Origin: Holophagaceae bacterium | GTDB taxonomy: Bacteria > Acidobacteriota > Holophagae > Holophagales > Holophagaceae | Length of the DNA stretch: 40,593 bases | Direction: 5' to 3' | Assembly (NCBI GenBank): GCA_025361205.1 | Contig: JANYAS010000070.1 | Span: forward strand, 1-40,593 | Part shown: positions 34,289 to 40,593 of the stretch, piece after piece | Numbering within the stretch: the first letter of the stretch is position 1 | Layout of the letters: every line of letters begins with the position of its first letter | Notes under the pieces: model-generated | The model's database searches: none | The model's input: the letters and a program-made list of their open reading frames with translations, nothing else | What the model was told of the DNA's origin: nothing | Position numbers and translations under genes: made by a program

Positions 34289-35452
34289 TTACCTCGTGGA
34301 CTGGACGAGCAGTTTCACGCCCTTCCGGGTTGTGCTGACATCCAAGGAGGCAGTCTTGCTCAGGATGCCATCCTCGGCCCACTGAACCAGGTACCTGGAT
34401 CCGAAAACCTGGATGCTTTGGCCGAAGGTGGTCTCAACCCCATCGGCCAGGGGAAAGGCGAAGCCGCCGGTGGCAGAGGCAATGGTTCCGATATGACCCA
34501 CGATATTCTGGCCAGGACCCGCCACGGAGAAGAGGGTGACACCGGCCGCCACGGCTTTGGCCTTCAGGTCGGCCTGGAGGAGGGTCATGTCCCCGGTGGC
34601 GCGGGTGGCGGTTTCTGCTGGACCACCCGCATCGTCCTTCTCCCGCTTGAATTGCTGGCTCATGGCCCGCTTCACACTGGGATGGGACATGTCGTCGGCT
34701 TCGCAGCGCGAGAAGACCACCACGTGTTTCTGGCCCTGCACAAGCGCCATGGCATCAAAAAGGGATCCCAGAGCATGGGACTCCTTGGTTATGGTGGCTA
34801 ACATGCCGAAAATGAGGCCCGGGCTGTTGAAATTAAGCCGTTCGAGGACGTTGATGCCCCTCTGATCAATGGTGCCCTTGGCCCAGCCGGGGGCACCACT
34901 CCTGAAGCGGACGAGCAGGGCAGTCAGGGCCTCCTGGCCCCTTGGGCCATCTGTGGCGTCCGTGAAGGAGGCTTGAAATCCCTCCCCCTGGAGCGTCTCC
35001 TTTGGAGAACCGACAAGGCTCTCCGGCAGCATGTCCGGAACCTTTGCGAGAGCCTGCGCCCACAGTCCACGCCGGGCGGAGAACCCCGGCATGAGCGTCT
35101 CCAGGGAATCCTGGCCCCGGGCGACGATGAGCACGCGGTCTCCTTCCGGCACCTTCGTCAAAAAATCCGCCGCTGCCAGGAACGCCCTGGCCCGGGTGTT
35201 CGTGTCGCGGATGGGCTCGAAGACCAACACCCAGGACTGGAACGCCTCTGCGGTCTGGGCCGGGGTCTTCACCTGGACCGTGGGACGGGCTTTTCCGTCC
35301 ACCCTCACCTGCAGCTCCTCGGGATTCAGATCCCCCACCATCCCGCCGCGACTGTCGAGCGCCAACACCCAGGCCTGGGTTCGAACCGGCGCTGGCTGCC
35401 CGGCCACCAGGGCCGCTCCGAAGGTCAAGCCAAGACACCAGCGGTGGAACAT
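34289..35452 (-). CDS. Secreted VWFA-related domain protein
   Basis: A 387-aa exported protein of the VWFA-related type frequent in Acidobacteriota. After a signal peptide (MFHRWCLGLTFGAALVAGQP) come WVLALDSRGGMVGDLNPEEL with a short N-terminal beta domain (about 30-75), then a von Willebrand A-like fold: SWVLVFEPIRDTNTRARAFL, RVLIVARGQ, a middle KHVVVFSRCEADDMS strand and a C-terminal TIASATGGFAFPLADG segment with the family's GG. The MIDAS motif is degenerate (no DxSxS), so metal binding is doubtful. ATG 35452 has GGAG 8 bp upstream. Role unknown. Confidence 0.75.
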   Translation of the reverse strand: MFHRWCLGLTFGAALVAGQPAPVRTQAWVLALDSRGGMVGDLNPEELQVRVDGKARPTVQVKTPAQTAEAFQSWVLVFEPIRDTNTRARAFLAAADFLTKVPEGDRVLIVARGQDSLETLMPGFSARRGLWAQALAKVPDMLPESLVGSPKETLQGEGFQASFTDATDGPRGQEALTALLVRFRSGAPGWAKGTIDQRGINVLERLNFNSPGLIFGMLATITKESHALGSLFDAMALVQGQKHVVVFSRCEADDMSHPSVKRAMSQQFKREKDDAGGPAETATRATGDMTLLQADLKAKAVAAGVTLFSVAGPGQNIVGHIGTIASATGGFAFPLADGVETTFGQSIQVFGSRYLVQWAEDGILSKTASLDVSTTRKGVKLLVQSTR

Positions 35453-35624
35453 GCGCGACTCCGTGTTAGAGGATGGGTGGATCCCCATTCCAGCACATGT
35501 GGCACCGGGTTTACAGCCCCCAGTTGTGCCATCCGCTCCGCCAGTCTGCGTTCGGTGAACCACAGGCCTGCTGGGCTCAGACAATCCTTAGGGCTCAGAG
35601 CCGACTTCTGCCCACAATCATCGA

Positions 35625-37121
35625 ATGCGAATTGCCGCCGTCGATGTCGGATCCAACTCCATCCACATGGTGGTAGTGGAAGCGGATCCCATGGGCGGCC
35701 AGCATGTGCTGGCCCGGGAAAAGGTCATGGTGCGCCTGGCCCGCGGCGAGGCAAGGTCTGGCGAGATCGGGCCCGAGGCCTTCCGGGCCGGGATCGAAGC
35801 CCTGACCCAGATGGCGAAAATCATCCAGGGCTTCGCGTGCGAAACGATTATGGCCTGTGGCACGGCGGCCTTGCGCAACGCGAAGAATGCCCAGGCCTTC
35901 GTGATGGAGGCTGAGGAACTTGGAATCCCCATCCAGGTGATCTCCGGTGAAGAAGAGGCCCGGCTCATTCATCAGGCCGTGTCCCACGCCATCCCGTTCC
36001 CCTTGGACCCCGTGACCCTCGTGGATATCGGCGGCGGCAGCACCGAAATGACCTGGGTACAGGGTGGACGCGTAGCCGCGAGCACCTCCCTCCCCTGGGG
36101 CCTGCAGCGCCTGGCAGACGCGGCCCAGACTTCGAATCCCCCCACGGCCTTTGACCTCAAGCGGCTCCGCAAGATGATCCGCCGGATCCTCAGGAAGGCC
36201 CGCCGGGATCTCCCAACCATCCTTCCCTTGCCTTCGCTGATTCTGGGCACCTCGGGCACCTTGGAGGATCTGGCCCGGGGCGCCGCGGCCGGTCAGGCCT
36301 TCACGGCCGATCAGCTGCGGGCCTTTACGCTGAAGCTCTGGCGCGCGGATACCCAGGAGCGCGTGGACCGCCTGGGCGTGGACCCCAAACGGGCCGAGGT
36401 GCTACATGTGGGGGCCATCTGGGCCCTGTCCCTCATGGAGTGGCTGGGGGCGCCACCCCTGCGCCACCTGCCCGTGGGCCTGCGGGAAGGCATGATCTGG
36501 GAGGCGCTCAAACACGGTGGCGCGGCCATTCCGCCCCTCGCGGACCGTCGGCGCGCCTCCATCGAGCAGCTGGCCACACGGTTGGATCCTGACCCGGGCC
36601 ACAGCCGCCAGGTGGTCCGTCTGGCCGACGAACTGTTCCTCGCCCTCCAACCCTACTTCGAACTGGGTGATCCCGAGCGGCAATGGCTGGCCTGCGCCGC
36701 TCGGCTCCATGACATCGGCTTCTCCGTCTCGGAGAAGAGCCACCACAAGCACGGCGAATACCTGATCCGCAACGCGACCCTGCCTGGATTCTGGCCCGAG
36801 GAAGTGGATCTGCTGGCCCAGGTGGTGCGCTTTCATCGCGGTAAGCCGCCCCATCACGCGAAACATGAGGCCTTCCGGGCCCTGGCGCCCTGGCACCGGC
36901 AGGTGGTCCGGAAGCTGGCCGCCATCCTCCGCGGCGCCGATGCCCTGGACCGGCGGCGCCGCCAGTCCGTGCGAGGGCTGAGAGTGGAGGTGGACGAGGA
37001 GGGGCTCCGCGTAGTCCTGGACGCCGTCGGGGATGTGGAACCTGAGATGGAGGCCTTCCTCGACAAGGGAGCCCTTCTGGGCACCCTGCTGGACCGCCGG
37101 GTGGAAGTCACCGTAGGCTAA
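35625..37121 (+). CDS. ppx: Exopolyphosphatase/guanosine-pentaphosphate phosphatase family
   Basis: A 498-aa Ppx/GppA enzyme that hydrolyses polyphosphate or pppGpp. The ASKHA domain shows the phosphate-1 loop AAVDVGSNSIHMVVVE, the catalytic region VISGEEEARLIHQAVS, the phosphate-2 loop VTLVDIGGGSTEMTWV and LILGTSGTLEDLARG. The C-terminal half (about 310-498) is an HD-like helical domain with AARLHDIGFSVSEKSHHKHG. Polyphosphate and pppGpp specificity cannot be told apart here. The next gene begins 7 bp after its stop. Confidence 0.92.
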   Translation: MRIAAVDVGSNSIHMVVVEADPMGGQHVLAREKVMVRLARGEARSGEIGPEAFRAGIEALTQMAKIIQGFACETIMACGTAALRNAKNAQAFVMEAEELGIPIQVISGEEEARLIHQAVSHAIPFPLDPVTLVDIGGGSTEMTWVQGGRVAASTSLPWGLQRLADAAQTSNPPTAFDLKRLRKMIRRILRKARRDLPTILPLPSLILGTSGTLEDLARGAAAGQAFTADQLRAFTLKLWRADTQERVDRLGVDPKRAEVLHVGAIWALSLMEWLGAPPLRHLPVGLREGMIWEALKHGGAAIPPLADRRRASIEQLATRLDPDPGHSRQVVRLADELFLALQPYFELGDPERQWLACAARLHDIGFSVSEKSHHKHGEYLIRNATLPGFWPEEVDLLAQVVRFHRGKPPHHAKHEAFRALAPWHRQVVRKLAAILRGADALDRRRRQSVRGLRVEVDEEGLRVVLDAVGDVEPEMEAFLDKGALLGTLLDRRVEVTVG

Positions 37122-37128
37122 AGGTTCA

Positions 37129-38331
37129 ATGACGCTCGAGGAACTCATCAACGACTGGAATGGCCTTCCGCCGAAGGACGCCCGGATTCCGCTCCTGAAC
37201 GACGAAACGCTGAGGGACGGCCTCCAGAGCCCCTCCGTGCGAGATCCCGACATTGCCGCCAAACGCGACCTTATCCACCGACTGGCCCGCCTGGGCGTGG
37301 ATGCCGTCAATCTGGGTATGCCCGGGGCGGGTCCCAAGGCCCTGGTGGCCGTGCGAGCCCTGATGGTGGAGATCCGAGACCACCGCCTGCCCATCAGCCC
37401 CAATGTGGCCGTGCGCACCTTGGAGGCGGACCTCGTCCAGGTGGCCGAGATCCAGCAGCGGGCCGGCATCCCTCTCGAGGCGGGCGCCTTCCTGGGCTCC
37501 AGCCCAATTCGCATGGATGTGGAAGGCTGGGATCTGGCTTTCCTGGTAAAGACGGCCCGGCAGGCCATCGCCTTCTGCCACCGCCACGAGGTGCCGGTGA
37601 TGATGGTGACCGAGGACAGCACCCGGGCCCGGCCGGACGTGCTCAATGCCATCTACAGCGCCGCCATGGACGAAGGCGCCCAGTCCATCTGCCTCTCAGA
37701 CACCTGCGGCCATGCCACGCCCGACGGCGTGCGCCGGCTGGTGCGCTTCATCAAGGCCGAGGTGGTGAAGGACCGCTCCGTTCGCATCGACTGGCATGGC
37801 CACAATGATCGGGGCTTGGGCGTAGCCAACGCCATCGCGGCCTTCGAGGCGGGCGCCGATCGCCTCCACGGCAGCATCCTGGGCATCGGCGAGCGCTGCG
37901 GCAACGTGGCCCTCGATCAACTCATGATCAACCTGCACCTCATGGGCTTCCCCAAGGGCGATCTCTCGGACCTGCCCGCCCTGGCCGAACGCGTGGCCGA
38001 ACTGTGCGATGTGGAGATCCCCGCCAACTACCCCGTGCTGGGTCGCGACGCCTTCCGCACGGGCACCGGTGTCCACGCCGCCGCCATCGTGAAGGCCTTG
38101 CACCGCGGCGACGTGGAACTGGCCGACGCCGTCTACTCCGGGGTCCCCGCCGCCTTGGTGGGCCGCCGCCAGGAAATCGAGATTGGTCCCCTGGCCGGCC
38201 ACAGCAATGTCATCTACTGGCTCGAAATGAATGGCTACGACCCCAGCCCCGAGCGCGTGGATCGCATCCTCCAGGTCGCCAAGAACAGCCCCAGGATCCT
38301 CAGCGAAATGGAGATCCGGGCGGTGGTCTGA
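37129..38331 (+). CDS. LeuA/homocitrate-synthase-like acyltransferase (DRE-TIM family)
   Basis: A 400-aa enzyme of the group that adds acetyl-CoA to a 2-oxo acid. PLLNDETLRDGLQSP carries the metal and catalytic Arg-Asp of the DRE-TIM barrel, WHGHNDRGLGVANAIAAFEA the two metal His, and GIGERCGNVALDQLMIN the synthase signature (GxGERxGN). TGTGVHAAAIVKAL matches the post-barrel subdomain. It lacks the leucine-regulatory C-terminal domain of full LeuA. The RDGLQ form differs from the RDGEQ usual in isopropylmalate and homocitrate synthases and recalls HMG-CoA lyase. Candidates are 2-isopropylmalate, citramalate, homocitrate or Re-citrate synthase. It follows ppx closely. Confidence 0.83.
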   Translation: MTLEELINDWNGLPPKDARIPLLNDETLRDGLQSPSVRDPDIAAKRDLIHRLARLGVDAVNLGMPGAGPKALVAVRALMVEIRDHRLPISPNVAVRTLEADLVQVAEIQQRAGIPLEAGAFLGSSPIRMDVEGWDLAFLVKTARQAIAFCHRHEVPVMMVTEDSTRARPDVLNAIYSAAMDEGAQSICLSDTCGHATPDGVRRLVRFIKAEVVKDRSVRIDWHGHNDRGLGVANAIAAFEAGADRLHGSILGIGERCGNVALDQLMINLHLMGFPKGDLSDLPALAERVAELCDVEIPANYPVLGRDAFRTGTGVHAAAIVKALHRGDVELADAVYSGVPAALVGRRQEIEIGPLAGHSNVIYWLEMNGYDPSPERVDRILQVAKNSPRILSEMEIRAVV

Positions 38332-38339
38332 GCAACGGA

Positions 38340-39011
38340 TCAGGAGAGACCAGTGATGTCTCCCACGCTCAACCGGTGGACCCCTGTAGCCGAGGCCACC
38401 TTCAGCCGCCCGTCCGGCTCCCAGCCCAGGCAGGTGCCTTGCGCGTCTTCCCAGCGGAGGGGAGAGCCGGCTTCAGGCCATCGGAAAAGGGGTTGAATGT
38501 TTTGCTCCAAATTCTTCCATGATTTGGAGATAAGAAGTGCCAGTTCGAATAGTGGTGCAACTTCCAGGCCCAGATCCTTCAGGCAGGCGGGAGGAATGGC
38601 CCGATCGGGGATTTCTGGCGCCGAGGTCAGATTCACGCCCAGCCCGATGATGAGTCGGCCACCGATCTGCTCGCCGATGATGCCTCCCAGCTTGACCAAG
38701 CGGCCAGCCTTCCAGGCCACCAGATCATTGGGCCACTTGAGCCCCAGGGCGCGGCCTCCGGGATCCAGCACCTGCGCCGCGGCGATCATGGCCCGCTGGA
38801 GGACCAGCCCAGGGCCCCCGCCCGAGGGTGCGGACAGCGCCACGGACATCCACAACCCGGTCCCGGCGGCACTCTCCCAGCGGTTGCCAAGGCGGCCCCG
38901 GCCCTCGGTCTGGCAGTCCGCCAGCACGGCGCAGAAACCCAGGTGGGGGTTCCGCCGCAGAAAGGCCTGGGTGGAATCCACCGTGGCTAAACGGATCAAC
39001 GGCAGATCCAT
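38340..39011 (-). CDS. birA: Biotin-[acetyl-CoA-carboxylase] ligase
   Basis: Attaches biotin to carboxylase carriers through biotinyl-AMP. The 223-aa protein has DSTQAFLRR, ADCQTEGRGRLGNRWESAAG (ATP/biotin loop, normally GRGRxGR), ALGLKWPNDLVAW with the catalytic Lys, and KLGGIIGEQIGGRLIIGLGV. It has no N-terminal helix-turn-helix, so it is a group I enzyme that is not a repressor. ATG 39011 is taken because the family starts at this point; the frame is open upstream only as a shadow of coaX, whose stop lies 4 bp away. Confidence 0.92.
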   Translation of the reverse strand: MDLPLIRLATVDSTQAFLRRNPHLGFCAVLADCQTEGRGRLGNRWESAAGTGLWMSVALSAPSGGGPGLVLQRAMIAAAQVLDPGGRALGLKWPNDLVAWKAGRLVKLGGIIGEQIGGRLIIGLGVNLTSAPEIPDRAIPPACLKDLGLEVAPLFELALLISKSWKNLEQNIQPLFRWPEAGSPLRWEDAQGTCLGWEPDGRLKVASATGVHRLSVGDITGLS

Positions 39012-39015
39012 TCGG

Positions 39016-39810
39016 TTATTTCCGCCCGCCCTGGTTGCGGAACCAGAGGATGCGCAGGCCATCCAGCGTGAGGTCCTGCGCAATGTGCTTGATGAATTTG
39101 GTGTGGGGCGCGATGATGCGCGCCAGCCCGCCGGTGGCGGCGACCTCGGTCTCGGGGCTCCCATCCAGTAGGCGCTCCAGGATGCCGTCCACCAGGCCCA
39201 CGTAGCCGTAGAAGATGCCGGACTGCATGGCCTGCACGGTATTGCGCCCAACTAGGCGCTCGGGCTCGGCGATCTCCACCCGCGGCAGGCGGCTGGCCCG
39301 CTGGAACAAGGCGTCGGCGCTGATCTTCAGGCCTGGGCAGATAAGGCCGCCCAGGTATTCCTTCTTCGCGTTGATGACATCAAAGGTCGTGGCGGTGCCG
39401 AAATCCACCACGATGAGGGGCGCCCCGAACTTTTCGATGCCGGCCACGGCATTCACGAGACGATCGGCGCCCAGTTCCGAGGGATTGTCGATGAGCACCT
39501 TCACGCCGGTCTTCACGCCTGGTTCGACATAGAAGGCGTCCACCCCAAAGAAGGTCTTGGCCAAGGCCATGAGCACGGGATGCAGGGGTGGCACCACGCA
39601 GGAAATGGCCACGTGCTTGATCTGGCTGGCTTCGATGCCCTGATGCCGCATCAGGGCCAGGGCTGAAAGGCCATATTCGTCCACGGTTCGTTCCCGACTG
39701 GTGGCCAGGCGCCAGGAGCAGACCAGGGGCGCTTCCGGCCCTTGGGAGAGGTCGTAGATCCCCAGCACCACGTTGGTGTTGCCTACGTCCACGGCCAGTA
39801 GAAGACTCAT
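39016..39810 (-). CDS. coaX: Type III pantothenate kinase
   Basis: Phosphorylates pantothenate in the first step of CoA synthesis. The 264-aa ASKHA protein has the P-loop-like LLLAVDVGNTNVVLGIYD, the substrate site NPSELGADRLVNAVA with catalytic Asp, IVVDFGTATTFDVI, YLGGLICPGLKISADAL and AATGGLARII. ATG 39810 has GGAG 5 bp upstream. It is followed by birA 4 bp later, a common pairing, and is divergent from the tryptophanase-family gene. Confidence 0.95.
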   Translation of the reverse strand: MSLLLAVDVGNTNVVLGIYDLSQGPEAPLVCSWRLATSRERTVDEYGLSALALMRHQGIEASQIKHVAISCVVPPLHPVLMALAKTFFGVDAFYVEPGVKTGVKVLIDNPSELGADRLVNAVAGIEKFGAPLIVVDFGTATTFDVINAKKEYLGGLICPGLKISADALFQRASRLPRVEIAEPERLVGRNTVQAMQSGIFYGYVGLVDGILERLLDGSPETEVAATGGLARIIAPHTKFIKHIAQDLTLDGLRILWFRNQGGRK

Positions 39811-39918
39811 GTTCACTCCAAGCCCTTCAGGATCGCCTGAGGCGGTCTGCGCCGCCACCCCCTTGTGATGCCCATCCCAAAGGCCTCCAGTAACCTGGGA
39901 GTTCCACCTGGAGTCGCC

Positions 39919-40593
39919 ATGCCCCGCACCATGATTGAGCCCTTCCGCATCAAGTCCGTCGAGCCCATCCGCATGACCAACGCCCAGGAGCGCCTGGAGA
40001 TGCTGGAGGCCGCCAAGCTGAACGTGTTCAAGCTGAGGGCCGAGGACGTGCTGCTGGACTGGCTCACGGATTCCGGTACCGGGGCCATGAGCTCGGCCCA
40101 GTGGGGCGCCATCATGGTGGGTGACGAGAGCTATGCCGGTTCCCGGAGCTTCTTCCGCCTGGAGGCCGTCCTGAAGGACATCACCGGGATGGAGCACTTC
40201 ATCCCCACCCACCAGGGCCGTGCCTCCGAGAAGGTGCTGTTCAGCGCCGTCTGCAAGCAGGGTGACCTGGTGCCCAACAACTGCCACTTCGACACCACCC
40301 GGGCCAACCTGGAATTCAACGGTGTGGAAGCGGTCGATCTGGTGATCCCCGAGGGGCTCCAGCCAAGCCTCATCCACCCCTTCAAGGGCAACATCGACCT
40401 GGCCCGAGTGGAAGAGGTGCTGAAGCAGGACGGGCACCGCATCCCCTTCGGCATGATCACCGTGACCAACAACACGGGCGGCGGCCAGCCCGTGTCCATG
40501 GCGAACATCCGCGCCTACTCCGCGCTTCTGAAGCAGTACGGCAAGCCCCTCATCATGGATGTCTGCCGCTTCGCGGAAAACGCCATGTTCATC
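39919..40593 (+). CDS. tnaA: Tryptophanase / beta-eliminating lyase, N-terminal part
   Basis: PLP enzyme of the tryptophanase/tyrosine phenol-lyase group; 225 codons are present and the gene runs off the right edge. Motifs are EPFRIKSVEPIRM at the start, LTDSGTGAMSSAQW, DESYAGSRSFF, IPTHQGRASE, CHFDTTRANLEFNG, NTGGGQPVSMANIRAY and DVCRFAENAMFI. The FDTT segment and RFAENA favour tryptophanase, as tyrosine phenol-lyase usually has FTTT and RCVENA. The N-terminal EPFRIKSVE is lyase-like, so the substrate remains open. ATG 39919 has TGGAG 6 bp upstream. The PLP Lys lies beyond the window. Confidence 0.85.
   Translation, partial: MPRTMIEPFRIKSVEPIRMTNAQERLEMLEAAKLNVFKLRAEDVLLDWLTDSGTGAMSSAQWGAIMVGDESYAGSRSFFRLEAVLKDITGMEHFIPTHQGRASEKVLFSAVCKQGDLVPNNCHFDTTRANLEFNGVEAVDLVIPEGLQPSLIHPFKGNIDLARVEEVLKQDGHRIPFGMITVTNNTGGGQPVSMANIRAYSALLKQYGKPLIMDVCRFAENAMFI

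Overview
The window is GC-rich bacterial chromosome carrying mostly housekeeping genes. A Holophaga/Geothrix-like member of the Acidobacteriota is my best guess. The reasons are a VWFA-related secreted protein of the type common in that phylum, a bacillithiol gene (bshA), LytTR-type two-component genes, a BlaI/M56 pair, a YggT-DivIVA pair and a quinol NO reductase. This is inference from gene content; no rRNA gene is present to confirm it.

Layout. Bases 1-3108: a nitric-oxide module (start of a TetR regulator with a palindromic operator, a quinol-dependent NO reductase, a hemerythrin-like protein). Bases 3122-5740: a scar-like zone with a broken 6-phosphogluconate dehydrogenase, a tRNA-3'-end-like sequence, strong hairpins, a monohaem cytochrome c and small accessory genes. 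Bases 5792-13504: an outer-membrane barrel, bshA, yggT-divIVA, a thiolase, a DUF2252 protein and a FadL-type porin. Bases 13651-20442: a complete trpEGDCFBA operon on the minus strand, preceded by a ribosome-mediated attenuator: a 30-codon leader peptide with tandem Trp codons, a competing stem and an intrinsic terminator. Bases 20477-25521: a membrane protein, a UshA-type 5'-nucleotidase split into two genes in swapped order, and a monomeric NADP-isocitrate dehydrogenase. Bases 25713-29470: an IMPACT-family protein, then a tightly coupled five-gene envelope-sensing operon (37-aa Trp-rich peptide, LiaI-like, LiaF-like, LytS-type kinase, LytTR regulator). Bases 29874-35452 (minus strand): a four-repeat SCP2 protein, a Sel1 lipoprotein, a BlaI/M56-TonB signalling pair with tandem operators, and a VWFA-related protein. 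Bases 35625-40593: a Ppx/GppA phosphatase, a LeuA-like synthase, birA, coaX and the start of a tryptophanase-family gene.

The six genes trpE to trpB overlap by 4 bp at every junction. Only the trpB-trpA junction is open, and it holds a nested palindromic element next to a trpA that is about 15 residues short at its N-terminus. Two more long-armed intergenic palindromes (29512-29628 and 32338-32413) have a similar build. One has a REP-like hairpin lodged in one arm, and that hairpin has a 27/28 inverted copy about 20 kb away at 9308-9335.

The most notable points are the trp attenuator with a possibly leaderless leader peptide, the palindromic intergenic elements, the LiaF-type operon wired to LytS/LytTR, the paired palindromic operators upstream of blaI, the swapped split nucleotidase, and a PRAI (TrpF) with altered signature motifs.
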